Origin: Methylocaldum sp035627495 | GTDB lineage: Bacteria; Pseudomonadota; Gammaproteobacteria; Methylococcales; Methylococcaceae | Assembly (NCBI RefSeq): GCF_035627495.1 | Contig: NZ_DASPLO010000201.1 | Span: 9,817 to 73,816, forward strand | Direction: 5' to 3' | Length of the DNA: 64,000 nucleotides | Shown here: in pieces, positions 1 through 8,401 of the stretch | Numbering within the stretch: the stretch's first letter is position 1 | How the letters are laid out: every line of letters begins with the position of its first letter | Position numbers and translations under genes: made by a program | Notes under the pieces: model-generated | Database searches by the model: none | The model's input: only the letters and a program-made list of their open reading frames with translations | What the model was told of the DNA's origin: nothing

Positions 1-2
1 CG

Positions 3-569
3 GGTGACGCGGTTTGGACCGCCGTGGACGGGTTCAGCGGCGCTACTGCTCTGGGCTTGGGAGCCTTGGGAGGTGTCGATGCGATCAAGGCGGGCGGTAT
101 CTCCTGGTGGCAAACCTTTTTCGGTTTCGAGCAAGGATCCTTGGGCGAAACCTCGACCTTGGCCTGCATGCTGGGCGCCGCATTCCTGATTTATACGCGG
201 ATCGCCTCGTGGCGGATCATGGCCGGGGTCCTGATCGGCATGATCGCAACCTCCACCTTGTTCAACATCGTCGGCAGCGATTCCAATTCTATGTTCGCGA
301 TGCCTTGGTACTGGCACTTGACCTTGGGTGGCTTCGCCTTCGGTACGGTGTATATGGCCACCGATCCTGTCAGCGCGGCTCATACCAATGCCGGTCGATG
401 GGTGTTCGGCGCTCTGATCGGTTTTATGACCGTATTAATCCGGGTCGTGAACCCGGCTTTTCCGGAAGGCATCATGTTGGCCATCCTGTTCGCCAACATC
501 TTCTCGCCGCTGATCGACTACGCCGTAATCAAAGCGAACATCACCAGAAGGGTCAGACGTCATGCCTAA
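3..569 (+). CDS. nqrB: Na+-translocating NADH:quinone reductase subunit B (C-terminal part)
   Basis: This is the 3' part of nqrB; the start lies upstream of the window. NqrB is a membrane subunit of the Na+-pumping NADH:ubiquinone oxidoreductase. The fragment opens with GDAVWTAVDGFSGAT, the family motif whose last threonine carries covalently bound FMN through a phosphoester bond. Several hydrophobic helices follow, as expected for the NqrB C-terminal half. The stop codon overlaps the nqrC start by 8 bp, so the two are probably translationally coupled. Identification is firm; only the N-terminus is unseen. Confidence 0.95.
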   Translation, partial: GDAVWTAVDGFSGATALGLGALGGVDAIKAGGISWWQTFFGFEQGSLGETSTLACMLGAAFLIYTRIASWRIMAGVLIGMIATSTLFNIVGSDSNSMFAMPWYWHLTLGGFAFGTVYMATDPVSAAHTNAGRWVFGALIGFMTVLIRVVNPAFPEGIMLAILFANIFSPLIDYAVIKANITRRVRRHA

Positions 570-1488
570 TTCAGCAAATCCCAATGCAGCGGGGACGCAG
601 CTGTCCGACAAGATCGCCGGTTTTCTAGAAAAGGCGAACCACTACGCGCAAAAAATTCTGGTATTGCCCAACGACAGTTTCCAAAAAACCCTTGCCGTCG
701 CTTTCGCTTTATGTCTGGTCGGCGCGGTTCTGGTATCCGGTTCGGCCGTTGCGCTCAAGCCCTTGCAGGAATCCAATAAGTCCAAGGACGAGAAGGTCAA
801 CATCCTGGATGTGGCGGGCCTGTTGGAGGAAGGGACCAATGTAGACGAGGCTTTCAAGAATATTGAGCCGAAGGTCGTCGATCTGGCAACCGGCGATTAT
901 GTCGATTCGATCGATCCGAAAACCTTCGACCAGCGCAAGGCAGCCAAGGATCCGGCCATGAGCGATGCCATCCCGCCGGAGAAGGACACTGCCAATATCA
1001 AACGGAAGGCGAAGTACGCCAAGGTTTACCTAGTCAAAGAGGGTGGTCAATTAAAGTCGGTTATCTTGCCGGTCAACGGTTACGGGCTCTGGTCGACCAT
1101 GTACGGTTTTATGGCCTTGGAAGCTGACGCTCAAACGGTCATTGGCCTGAACCTTTACGATCAAGCCGAAACTCCCGGTCTGGGCGGCGAAGTGGTGAAT
1201 CCGAAATGGAAAGCGCTTTGGAAGGGCAAGAAAGTCTATAACTTCACCGGTAAAGAGCTGCACGAGAGCACTTTGACCGAGAAAGGACAGCAGATCGAGA
1301 TCGGCGAGGTCGCGCTGGGTCTCGTAAAAGGCGCTGTCGACCCGTCCAAACCGGGTTCGGAATACCAAGTGGATGCTCTAGCGGGCGCTACGCTCACCAG
1401 CCGCGGTGTAAGCAATCTGGTGAGCTATTGGATGAGCAAGGAAGGCTTCGGGCTTTATCTGGCAAAGGTTAGATCTCAGAGGGGCTAA
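562..1488 (+). CDS. nqrC: Na+-translocating NADH:quinone reductase subunit C
   Basis: NqrC is the subunit with one N-terminal membrane helix and a periplasmic domain holding a second covalently bound FMN. A hydrophobic segment lies at about residues 43-65. The flavinylation motif is DALAGATLTS at residues 271-280, with Thr277 as the expected FMN attachment site. The first motif residue is Ala rather than the common Ser, which should still suit the flavin transferase ApbE. At 308 residues it is somewhat longer than the roughly 260 residues of the Vibrio protein, and the extra length is in the N-terminal part. It overlaps nqrB and lies 4 bp before nqrD. Confidence 0.95.
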   Translation: MPNSANPNAAGTQLSDKIAGFLEKANHYAQKILVLPNDSFQKTLAVAFALCLVGAVLVSGSAVALKPLQESNKSKDEKVNILDVAGLLEEGTNVDEAFKNIEPKVVDLATGDYVDSIDPKTFDQRKAAKDPAMSDAIPPEKDTANIKRKAKYAKVYLVKEGGQLKSVILPVNGYGLWSTMYGFMALEADAQTVIGLNLYDQAETPGLGGEVVNPKWKALWKGKKVYNFTGKELHESTLTEKGQQIEIGEVALGLVKGAVDPSKPGSEYQVDALAGATLTSRGVSNLVSYWMSKEGFGLYLAKVRSQRG

Positions 1489-1492
1489 ACCT

Positions 1493-2158
1493 ATGAACCT
1501 GAATGCAGAACATAAGAAGGTTCTTGTTGAACCATTGGTCGATAATAACCCGATCACCTTGCAGGTATTGGGTATTTGTTCGGCGCTGGCCGTGACTTCA
1601 CAGCTGTCGACGGCGCTGATCATGAGCTTGGCATTGACCTCGGTCACCGCCTGCTCGAGCGCCGGTATCGCGTTCATCCGCAATCACGTTCCGAGCAGCA
1701 TTCGTATCATCGCCCAAATGGTGATCATCGCCTCGCTGGTCATCGTGGTGGATCAAATTCTCAAGGCGTTCGCCTACGAGATCAGCAAACAGCTGTCGGT
1801 ATTCGTGGGTTTGATCATCACCAACTGCATCGTCATGGGACGCGCGGAAGCCTACGCGATGAAGAACCCGCCCTGGGAAAGCTTCCTGGACGGCATAGGC
1901 AACGGTCTGGGCTACAGCTTGATTTTGGTTTCCGTCGCCATCGTCCGCGAGTTGTTCGGGTCCGGTAAATTGCTCGGTATCGACGTGTTGCCGCTTCTAA
2001 AGGACGGCGGCTGGTACGTGCCGAACGGCTTGCTGCTGCTGCCGCCGAGCGCCTTCTTCCTCATCGGGTTACTGATCTGGGCGGTGCGCACCTGGAAGCC
2101 GCAACAGGTTGAAAAGGCCGATTTCGCGATCATGCCGGCTCATGGGGAGGCACACTAA
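1493..2158 (+). CDS. nqrD: Na+-translocating NADH:quinone reductase subunit D
   Basis: NqrD is an integral membrane subunit that, with NqrE, forms part of the Na+ channel and helps bind an iron-sulfur centre within the membrane. The 221-residue product has about six hydrophobic helices and family stretches such as GLIITNCIVMGRAEAYA and FLDGIGNGLGYSLILV, where Cys in 'TNCIVMGR' is a conserved family position. The length is typical. Its stop overlaps the nqrE start codon in a TAATG arrangement, implying coupling. Confidence 0.95.
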   Translation: MNLNAEHKKVLVEPLVDNNPITLQVLGICSALAVTSQLSTALIMSLALTSVTACSSAGIAFIRNHVPSSIRIIAQMVIIASLVIVVDQILKAFAYEISKQLSVFVGLIITNCIVMGRAEAYAMKNPPWESFLDGIGNGLGYSLILVSVAIVRELFGSGKLLGIDVLPLLKDGGWYVPNGLLLLPPSAFFLIGLLIWAVRTWKPQQVEKADFAIMPAHGEAH

Positions 2159-2766
2159 TGGAAGCCTACATCAACCTGTTCATCAAGTCGGTTTTCATCG
2201 AGAACATGGCGCTGTCCTTCTTCTTGGGGATGTGCACGTTCATCGCCGTGTCGAAGAAGATCGAAACCGCCGTGGGCCTCGGCATTGCCGTTGTGATCGT
2301 GCAGACCCTGACGGTCCCGGCAAACAATCTCATCTATTCCTATCTGTTGAAGGAAGGGGCGCTTTCGTGGGCCGGGTTGGAGAATGTCGATCTGAGCTTC
2401 ATCGCGCTGATGGCTTGCATCGGCGTTATCGCGGCGATCGTGCAGATTCTCGAAATGGTGCTGGACCGGTTCTTTCCGGCCCTGTACAACGCGCTGGGCA
2501 TCTTTCTGCCGCTCATCACCGTAAACTGCGCCATCCTGGCCGGAAGCCTGTTCATGATCGAGCGTGATTACAACTTCAACGAGAGCGTGGTCTATGGCGT
2601 CGGCAGCGGCTTCGGCTGGGCTCTCGCGATTACCGCCATGGCCGGTGTCCGCGAAAAGCTGAAGTACAGCGACGTGCCTCCCGGACTGCGCGGTTTGGGC
2701 ATCACGTTCATCACGGCGGGCCTGATGGCGCTCGGCTTCATGGCGTTTTCAGGCATTCAACTGTAA
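2158..2766 (+). CDS. nqrE: Na+-translocating NADH:quinone reductase subunit E
   Basis: NqrE is the membrane subunit homologous to NqrD, with six transmembrane helices in inverted topology. The 202-residue product contains FLGMCTFIAVSKKIETA and LITVNCAILAGSLFM, each with the conserved Cys expected to take part in the intramembrane iron-sulfur site. Length and order in the nqrABCDEF operon are standard. It starts at the ATG that shares its A with the nqrD stop codon. Confidence 0.95.
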   Translation: MEAYINLFIKSVFIENMALSFFLGMCTFIAVSKKIETAVGLGIAVVIVQTLTVPANNLIYSYLLKEGALSWAGLENVDLSFIALMACIGVIAAIVQILEMVLDRFFPALYNALGIFLPLITVNCAILAGSLFMIERDYNFNESVVYGVGSGFGWALAITAMAGVREKLKYSDVPPGLRGLGITFITAGLMALGFMAFSGIQL

Positions 2767-2784
2767 GGGGCAGGGTACAAGGCA

Positions 2785-4005
2785 ATGTTGGAAATCATCC
2801 TAGGTGTATTGTTTTTCACCCTGATCGTAATTGCCCTGGTCTTCGTGATCCTCGGCGCCAAGTCGAAGCTTGTCGCATCCGGTAACGTTGGGATTCTGAT
2901 CAACGACGAGAAAGAAATTCACGTCCCGATCGGCTCGAAACTGCTGACCGCGCTCGCGGACAACAACCTGTTCGTGTCGTCGGCCTGCGGCGGCGGCGGA
3001 ACCTGCGCCCAGTGCCGGGTAAAAGTGCATGAAGGCGGCGGCGACATTCTGCCGACCGAGCTTTCTCACATTACTAAGCGCGAAGCGGCGGACGGCGACC
3101 GTCTGGCCTGCCAGGTCACCGTCAAGCAGGACATGAAAATTCATGTGCATGACGAAGTCTTCGGCGTAAAGAAGTGGGAGACAACGGTTCGTTCGAACCA
3201 CAATGTCGCTACCTTCATCAAGGAACTGGTTCTGGAGCTCCCGAAAGGCGAGCATGTGAATTTCCGCGCTGGCGGTTATATCCAGATCGAGTGTCCGGCC
3301 TATCATGCGAAGTTCGCGGAGTTCGACGTCGAAGAACGGTTCCGCGACGATTGGGACAAGTACAACATCTGGCAGTACGAATCGGTGGTCAAAGAGCCGG
3401 CCATCCGTGCCTACTCCATGGCGAACTATCCGGAAGAGAGCGATATCATCATGCTCAACGTCCGTATCGCTACGCCGCCGCCCGGAGCCAAGGATATTCC
3501 GCCGGGCGTCATGTCGTCCTATATCTTCAACTTGAAGCCCGGCGATAAGGTGACGATTTCCGGACCGTTCGGGGAGTTCTTCGCCCGCGAAACCGACAAC
3601 GAGATGGTCTTCATCGGCGGTGGCGCCGGCATGGCACCCATGCGCTCGCACATCTTCGATCAGCTTCGCCGGTTGAAGAGCAAGCGCAAGATGACCTTCT
3701 GGTATGGCGCCCGCAGCCTTCGGGAAATGTTCTACGTGGACGATTTCAACAAGCTGCAGGAGGAAAATCCGAACTTCAAGTGGTTCATCGGTCTTTCCGA
3801 GCCGAAACCGGAGGACAATTGGTCCGGCTACGTCGGATTCATCCACAATGTGTTGTATGAGAACTATCTGAAGAATCATCCGGCGCCGGAGGATTGCGAG
3901 TACTACCTCTGCGGTCCGCCCATGATGAACACTGCCGTTATCAAAATGCTGGAAGATATCGGTGTGGAAAGGGAGAACATCATGCTGGACGATTTCGGCG
4001 GCTAA
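2785..4005 (+). CDS. nqrF: Na+-translocating NADH:quinone reductase subunit F
   Basis: NqrF is the NADH-oxidising entry subunit. An N-terminal membrane anchor (about residues 3-25) precedes a 2Fe-2S ferredoxin domain with Cys68, Cys74, Cys77 and Cys109, close to the spacing of the Vibrio protein. Next comes a ferredoxin-NADP reductase-like module with the FAD-binding RAYSMANYP motif and the NADH-binding FIGGGAGMAPMRS motif. The 406-residue length is normal. An 18-bp gap separates it from nqrE, with a GGGGCAGGG-like ribosome site. A strong terminator follows, so it is the last gene of the core operon. Confidence 0.97.
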   Translation: MLEIILGVLFFTLIVIALVFVILGAKSKLVASGNVGILINDEKEIHVPIGSKLLTALADNNLFVSSACGGGGTCAQCRVKVHEGGGDILPTELSHITKREAADGDRLACQVTVKQDMKIHVHDEVFGVKKWETTVRSNHNVATFIKELVLELPKGEHVNFRAGGYIQIECPAYHAKFAEFDVEERFRDDWDKYNIWQYESVVKEPAIRAYSMANYPEESDIIMLNVRIATPPPGAKDIPPGVMSSYIFNLKPGDKVTISGPFGEFFARETDNEMVFIGGGAGMAPMRSHIFDQLRRLKSKRKMTFWYGARSLREMFYVDDFNKLQEENPNFKWFIGLSEPKPEDNWSGYVGFIHNVLYENYLKNHPAPEDCEYYLCGPPMMNTAVIKMLEDIGVERENIMLDDFGG

Positions 4006-4030
4006 TTAGCCCAATTCGTTCGGTCAAGAA

Positions 4031-4068
4031 AGCGGGAGGGGTCTATGCGCCTCCCGCTTTTCTTTTTT
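4031..4068 (+). terminator. Rho-independent terminator after nqrF
   Basis: A 9-bp perfect stem (AGCGGGAGG with CCTCCCGCT, loop of 10 nt) is followed by an almost continuous T run. It lies 26 bp after the nqrF stop and should end nqr transcription before nqrM. Confidence 0.85.
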
Positions 4069-4186
4069 CGAAAACGTAGTAGAGTCGGCAGCAATTTGTG
4101 GGGCACATTCTTTTCGGACGCCACGTAGCCGGTGATCGGAGTGGCTTACCTTAAAGTCGTCAATGTCGAGTTAGTCGAGGCGAATC

Positions 4187-4369
4187 ATGACACTGTTTCT
4201 GATTACTTTTGCGGTGATAGCGGCCGTCATTTTTTTCATGGCGATAGGCGTCATGTTCGGGCGAGGGGCCATTAAGGGCACCTGCGGCGGCGTGAACAAC
4301 GGCGAATGCGTTTGCGTGCAAAAATGCGAGAAAAGGCGAAAGCAGGAAGCTATGGCCGAAAACCATTAA
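4187..4369 (+). CDS. nqrM: NqrM, Na+-NQR maturation protein
   Basis: This small protein (60 residues) has one N-terminal membrane helix (about residues 3-24) and a cysteine-rich tail, CGGVNNGECVCVQKC. That arrangement matches the NqrM (DUF539) family. NqrM is needed to assemble the Na+-NQR complex, most likely by delivering iron to the Cys-ligated centre between NqrD and NqrE. It sits just downstream of nqrF but beyond a terminator, so it may have its own promoter in the preceding 118 bp. Confidence 0.88.
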   Translation: MTLFLITFAVIAAVIFFMAIGVMFGRGAIKGTCGGVNNGECVCVQKCEKRRKQEAMAENH

Positions 4370-4490
4370 GGGAGCGGCGATTCGAAAAAGAATTCGGCTT
4401 TATTCCTCAATTCGCGGCCAATTGGCGATAACTCATTGATCTAAGCTCTTTCCGCAATTAGCCATGCACCGGATGATGACCAGTACTTTA

Positions 4491-4525
4491 GAGATTTACG
4501 TTCCTCCGATTAATACGTAAACCTC
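4491..4525. promoter_or_regulatory. Imperfect inverted repeat upstream of sbcB
   Basis: GAGATTTACGT at 4491-4501 and ACGTAAACCTC at 4515-4525 are inverted copies matching at 10 of 11 positions, spaced by 13 bp. They lie 16 bp before the sbcB start. A second small dyad (GGTACC/GGTAC) touches the start codon. This could be an operator or a leader hairpin; no known regulator is recognised. Confidence 0.35.
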
Positions 4526-4540
4526 TGGTACCCCCGGTAC

Positions 4541-5983
4541 ATGTCCTCCTGTTCGTCCTTATATTGGTACGATTACGAAACCTTCGGGACCGATCCCAAG
4601 CGCGATCGCCCCGCTCAATTCGGCGGAATTCGAACCGATTTGGAACTTAATCCGATCGGCGAACCCGTTACGCTGTTCTGCAAGCCCGCGCGCGATGTTT
4701 TGCCGGTACCCGAAGCATGCCTGATTACGGGCATAACGCCACAAATGGCCGCGGAGCGGGGTGTCATGGAAGCGGATTTCATACGTACGATTCACGATGA
4801 GTTCTCGGTGCCGGGGACATGCGTAGCCGGCTATAACAATATTCGATTCGACGACGAAGTCACCAGAAACTGTCTTTACCGCAACTTGTTCGATCCGTAC
4901 GAACGGGAATGGCGCAACGGCAATTCCCGATGGGACATCATCGACATGTTGCGACTGACTCGGGCGCTCCGGCCCGAGGGAATCGAATGGCCCACCGATG
5001 ATTCCGGCAGGCCGAGTCTGCGATTGGACGCGCTGACCGTCGCCAACGGAATACAGCACCAGAATGCCCACGACGCTTTGGCCGATGTCCGGGCGACCAT
5101 TGCCGTAGCGAGTTTGGTCCGAGAGCGGCAGCCCAAACTCTTTAACTTCGTCTTTAATAATCGCGGTAAGAAAGAGGCTGCCGAGTTGCTGCGGTTCGGC
5201 GCGATGCAACCGGTTCTGCACGTTTCTGAAAAATACGCCTCAGAGCGGCACTGCATCGCCGTTGTGGTCGCGCTTGCCAAGCATCCGCGAAATCCGAACG
5301 GGATCGTCGTTTATGACCTTTCAGTCGATCCTACGCCTCTCATCACCTTGAGTGCGGAAGAACTTCAAGAACGCCTTTTCACCCCGGTTTCCAAACTTCC
5401 GCCCGGAGTCGAGCGCGTTCCGTTGAAAACGGTTCATTTAAATAAATGCCCTGTCATTGCTCCATTATCGGCCTTGCGTCCGGAGGATGCCGAACGGTTG
5501 CACATCGACCTTTCCCGCTGTAATCGAAACCTTGATTTACTCAAGCGGGAATGGACGTTGGCGAAGAAGACTCAGGAGGTTATGGAATTCAATGGAATGG
5601 AGACGGGCACGAATGATCCCGATCTTATGCTTTATGACGGCGGATTCATCGGAGATGCCGATCGCGCGATCCTGAAATGGATCCGCGGTATGAATCCCGA
5701 TGAATTAAGTCGCGCGCGGCCGGCATTCGAGGATGCGCGCCTGCCGGAACTGGTTTTCCGCTACCGCGCTCGAAACTTTCCCGAGACTTTGACGGCGGAA
5801 GAAGCAGCCCGCTGGGAAGCCTATCGCATTCGACGGCTGACGGTTCCGGGGTGTGGCGGAAGCGTCGTTCTGAGCGAATATCAATCGAAAATCGATGCAC
5901 TGGAAGCGTCTCCAGAACTGTCTGCCCGGCACCGGGAAATCCTCGCGAGCTTGCGAAGTTACGCTCGGGAAATTATCTCCTAA
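4541..5983 (+). CDS. sbcB: Exodeoxyribonuclease I
   Basis: Exonuclease I degrades single-stranded DNA 3' to 5' and acts in mismatch repair and recombination. The N-terminal DEDDh exonuclease domain is complete: Asp11 and Glu13 in WYDYETFGTDP, Asp104/105 in NNIRFDDEV, and His177 and Asp182 in NAHDALADV. The SH3-like and helical C-terminal regions follow, and the 480-residue length fits the family. No strong Shine-Dalgarno sequence precedes the ATG, although the protein begins as expected for the family, just ahead of the first active-site motif. Confidence 0.93.
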   Translation: MSSCSSLYWYDYETFGTDPKRDRPAQFGGIRTDLELNPIGEPVTLFCKPARDVLPVPEACLITGITPQMAAERGVMEADFIRTIHDEFSVPGTCVAGYNNIRFDDEVTRNCLYRNLFDPYEREWRNGNSRWDIIDMLRLTRALRPEGIEWPTDDSGRPSLRLDALTVANGIQHQNAHDALADVRATIAVASLVRERQPKLFNFVFNNRGKKEAAELLRFGAMQPVLHVSEKYASERHCIAVVVALAKHPRNPNGIVVYDLSVDPTPLITLSAEELQERLFTPVSKLPPGVERVPLKTVHLNKCPVIAPLSALRPEDAERLHIDLSRCNRNLDLLKREWTLAKKTQEVMEFNGMETGTNDPDLMLYDGGFIGDADRAILKWIRGMNPDELSRARPAFEDARLPELVFRYRARNFPETLTAEEAARWEAYRIRRLTVPGCGGSVVLSEYQSKIDALEASPELSARHREILASLRSYAREIIS

Positions 5984-6042
5984 CCCATAAGCAATTTGCC
6001 TTATACTTTTTGCCTTGTATTCGTTTGTTTCCGGAGAAAATA

Positions 6043-6576
6043 ATGAAAAAACTCTTGTCATTTGTTGCCGTCCTGTCGTTGCTTTGGGCAGGGTTTGCGA
6101 ATGCCCACGGTCCAAGCCGCCAGAAGGTTACCGAAACCGTCGAAATCAACGCCGCACCCGACGCGGTTTGGGCGTTTGTCGGTGACTGGGCGAACCCACA
6201 AAAATGGCTGCCGATGGTGGAAAGCACCACGGCTCAAGGCGGCAATGAGAAAGGCGCGACGCGGGAACTCAAGCTGAAAAGCGGCGGCGTGATCAAGGAA
6301 GAACTCAAGAACTATGATGCCGCCAAGATGAACGTCCAATACAAGATTACCGAAGTCGATCCCAAAGATCTGCCGGTAGCCAATTATTCGTCCACGATCA
6401 AAGTTGAACCGAATCCCGCCGGCGGCTCCAAGGTGGAGTGGAACGGCGCCTTTTATCGCAGCTTCATGAACAATAATCCCCCGCCCGAGGAGAGTGATGA
6501 GGCTGCCGTCAATGCGGTGACGACCCTTTACAAGGAAGGGTTGGCGAACCTAAAAGCCATGGCTGAGAAAAAATAA
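6043..6576 (+). CDS. mxaD: MxaD-like periplasmic SRPBCC-family protein
   Basis: The 177-residue product starts at ATG 6043, preceded by GGAG, with a clear signal peptide (MKKLLSFVAVLSLLWAGFANA). The mature part begins HGPSRQKVTETVEINA and has the START/SRPBCC fold signature AAPDAVWAFVGDWANPQKW. This resembles MxaD, a periplasmic protein of methylotrophs reported to aid electron transfer between methanol dehydrogenase and its cytochrome cL. The rest of the mxa cluster is not next to it, so the symbol is a family call. The next gene starts 5 bp downstream. A longer in-frame extension upstream, overlapping sbcB, was rejected because the signal peptide fits the internal start. Confidence 0.7.
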   Translation: MKKLLSFVAVLSLLWAGFANAHGPSRQKVTETVEINAAPDAVWAFVGDWANPQKWLPMVESTTAQGGNEKGATRELKLKSGGVIKEELKNYDAAKMNVQYKITEVDPKDLPVANYSSTIKVEPNPAGGSKVEWNGAFYRSFMNNNPPPEESDEAAVNAVTTLYKEGLANLKAMAEKK

Positions 6577-6581
6577 GTAAC

Positions 6582-7580
6582 ATGCTTGGCTTTTACGATT
6601 CGGTAAACCGGGCAAAAGCGATGGCGTGTGCCATCGCTTTCCTGTTTCCCATGGTCGGTGATGTCTTTGCCGAGCCCTATGCTTATGTCACTAATCAGAA
6701 AGACGATAGCGTGTCGGTGATCGACACCGCCAACGGGTCTGTTGTCAAAGCCCTGAAAGTTGGATCGCAGCCGGCGGGTGTAGCCGTCAGCCGGAACGGT
6801 GCCAAGATTTGCGTGACCAATCCCGGCAGCAAAGACGTCACGGTCCTGGACGGCCGTACTCAAAGCGTAATCGTCACCTTGCCCATGGGCGAGGGACCTT
6901 TGGGTATCGCGGTTGACCCTGCCGGAAAACGCGCTTATGTGGCCGACTGGTATGGCCACTACCTTTCCGTACTTGATCTCGATAGCTTAAAGGTGCTGAA
7001 GCGCATTCCGGTGGGGCATTCTCCCTCCGGCGTAGCCGTCAGCCCGGACGGGGCGAGGATTTACGTCTCGAACCGAGACGACGATTCGATTTCACTGATC
7101 GATGCCGCCGACCTGGAGGTCAAGAAATCGATCACGGTCGGCAAGCATCCTTTCGGTGTCACCCTGGACTCGAAAGCCAACCGCCTGTATGTCGCCAACG
7201 TGGAAAGCAACGACGTCTCCGTGGTCGACACCGGGACCATGGCGCTGCTGAAGACCATTCCGGTTGGCGACAGGCCTTATGCGGTGGCTTTGGGCGCCGG
7301 CGGCGCCCGTCTGTTCGTGACGAACCAATACGACAACACGGTATCGGTCATCGCGGCCGACCGGGGCGAAGTTACCGCCACCATTCCGGTGGGCGAATAC
7401 CCCGAAGGCATAGCCGCCCACCCCGACGGCAAGCACATTTATGTCGCCAATTGGTTCAGCAACTCCGTTTCCGTCATCAATGCGGAAACCCTGCAACTGG
7501 AAAAGACCATTCCCACCGGCGACGGCAGCCGGGCATTCGGCGAGTTCGTGGCGCAGGCCGTAGGGGCGAATCCGCAGTAG
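6582..7580 (+). CDS. YVTN-family seven-bladed beta-propeller protein, exported
   Basis: The 332-residue product has an N-terminal signal segment (cleavage likely near VFA-EPYAY) followed by seven repeats of about 42 residues. Each repeat has the core pattern (Y/F)V(T/A/S)N....SV(S/T)V(I/L)D, for example AYVTNQKDDSVSVIDT and LYVANVESNDVSVVDT. This is the YVTN/YncE type of beta-propeller, a periplasmic scaffold with no defined enzymatic residues. Such proteins often neighbour PQQ-alcohol dehydrogenase genes. Here it follows the MxaD-like gene by 5 bp, so the two are probably co-transcribed. A shorter start at ATG 6621 is possible. Confidence 0.85.
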   Translation: MLGFYDSVNRAKAMACAIAFLFPMVGDVFAEPYAYVTNQKDDSVSVIDTANGSVVKALKVGSQPAGVAVSRNGAKICVTNPGSKDVTVLDGRTQSVIVTLPMGEGPLGIAVDPAGKRAYVADWYGHYLSVLDLDSLKVLKRIPVGHSPSGVAVSPDGARIYVSNRDDDSISLIDAADLEVKKSITVGKHPFGVTLDSKANRLYVANVESNDVSVVDTGTMALLKTIPVGDRPYAVALGAGGARLFVTNQYDNTVSVIAADRGEVTATIPVGEYPEGIAAHPDGKHIYVANWFSNSVSVINAETLQLEKTIPTGDGSRAFGEFVAQAVGANPQ

Positions 7581-7615
7581 GTGTTTGCAGCGACTGAGGT
7601 AAAGCTAATCTAAGC

Positions 7616-7644
7616 GGAGCAACGTCTTTGCGGCGCTCCTTTTT
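7616..7644 (+). terminator. Weak terminator after the beta-propeller gene
   Basis: A 5-bp stem (GGAGC with GCTCC) is followed by five T residues, 36 bp after the stop codon. The stem is short, so confidence is modest. Confidence 0.4.
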
Positions 7645-7674
7645 CACTTGCCCGTTAAACAGCGCGGCTCTAAG

Positions 7675-7704
7675 ATGTGTAAAGTAATGCTATTTAATAC
7701 ACAT
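7675..7704. promoter_or_regulatory. Inverted repeat, candidate VapBC operator
   Basis: ATGTGTA at 7675-7681 and TACACAT at 7698-7704 form a perfect 7-bp inverted repeat around an AT-rich core containing a -10-like TATTTAAT. It ends 12 bp before the vapB start. VapBC operons are normally autorepressed through inverted repeats at this position. Confidence 0.5.
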
Positions 7705-7716
7705 GGGAGCCCGACT

Positions 7717-7911
7717 GTGCGAACCAACATCATCATCGACGATGAGCTAATGAACGAGGCTTTAAGATCCACTGGCCTAAAAACCAAGCGCGAGGTGGTG
7801 GAGCTTGGCCTCAAGACACTCATCCGCTTGAAAAACCAGGAGCAGATCAAAGCTTTCAAAGGAAAGCTCAAATGGGAAGGCGATCTTGACGCCATGAGAA
7901 CCGATGGATGA
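7717..7911 (+). CDS. vapB: VapB-type antitoxin
   Basis: The 64-residue product begins MRTNIIIDDELMNEALRSTG, the N-terminal ribbon-helix-helix signature of VapB antitoxins of the AbrB-independent class. The C-terminal tail (KGKLKWEGDLDAMRTD) resembles the toxin-neutralising segment of relatives. GTG 7717 is chosen because GGGAG lies at a good distance and the family's N-terminus starts exactly here; the reading frame also extends upstream through the operator. The stop overlaps the toxin start codon in an ATGA junction. Confidence 0.82.
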   Translation: MRTNIIIDDELMNEALRSTGLKTKREVVELGLKTLIRLKNQEQIKAFKGKLKWEGDLDAMRTDG

Positions 7912-8315
7912 TCGTGGTCGATTCCAGCGTATGGATCGATTACTTCAACGGCATCGACACGCCCCAAACCGCCACGCTTGACGAACTGCTCGGGGTGGAA
8001 CCGCTGGCGATCGGCGACTTGATTTTAACCGAGGTCTTGCAGGGATTTCGTCAGGATGCCGATTTCCGAACGGCCAAACGGCTGCTGATGTCTCTAACCG
8101 TTTACGACTTGCTCGGCACCGAACAGGCCCTCAAAAGCGCGGAGAATTTTCGGGCACTCAGAAAACGGGGCATCACCATCCACAAAACCGCCGATGTCAT
8201 CATCGCTACATTTTGCATCGAAAGGGGATACGCCCTGCTGTTTTCCGATCGAGACTTCATTCCGTTTGTCGAGCATTTGGGATTGCGAAACGTCGGAGGA
8301 CACGGGGTGGAATAG
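7908..8315 (+). CDS. vapC: VapC-type PIN-domain toxin ribonuclease
   Basis: The 135-residue protein is a PIN-domain ribonuclease of the VapC family, the toxin partner of the preceding antitoxin. Acidic metal-binding residues are in place: Asp5 (VVDSSVWIDYF), Glu42 (LTEVLQGF), Asp96 (TADVIIATF) and Asp114/116 (FSDRDF). VapC toxins cut tRNA or rRNA at specific sites; the target here is unknown. It is translationally coupled to vapB through a 4-bp overlap and converges with the large nuclease-like gene. Confidence 0.88.
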   Translation: MIVVDSSVWIDYFNGIDTPQTATLDELLGVEPLAIGDLILTEVLQGFRQDADFRTAKRLLMSLTVYDLLGTEQALKSAENFRALRKRGITIHKTADVIIATFCIERGYALLFSDRDFIPFVEHLGLRNVGGHGVE

Positions 8316-8347
8316 CTGTGGCGTATTGAAATCAAAAGCAAATAACG

Positions 8348-8385
8348 AAAGCCTGACCCTTATTCTAAAGCCTGACCCCTATTCT
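8348..8385. repeat. Tandem 19-bp repeat with GCCTGACCC core
   Basis: Two directly adjacent 19-bp units (8348-8366 and 8367-8385) differ at one base and share AAAGCCTGACCC. An inverted copy of this 12-bp core occurs at 12423-12434, on the other side of the large nuclease-like gene. Confidence 0.8.
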
Positions 8386-8401
8386 GGAGTTTGCTGTACT
8401 C

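Noticed and set aside
2800..3879. A 359-residue open frame antisense to nqrF
   Set aside because: nqrF is unmistakable on the plus strand; the antisense product is low-complexity in character and unrelated to any family.
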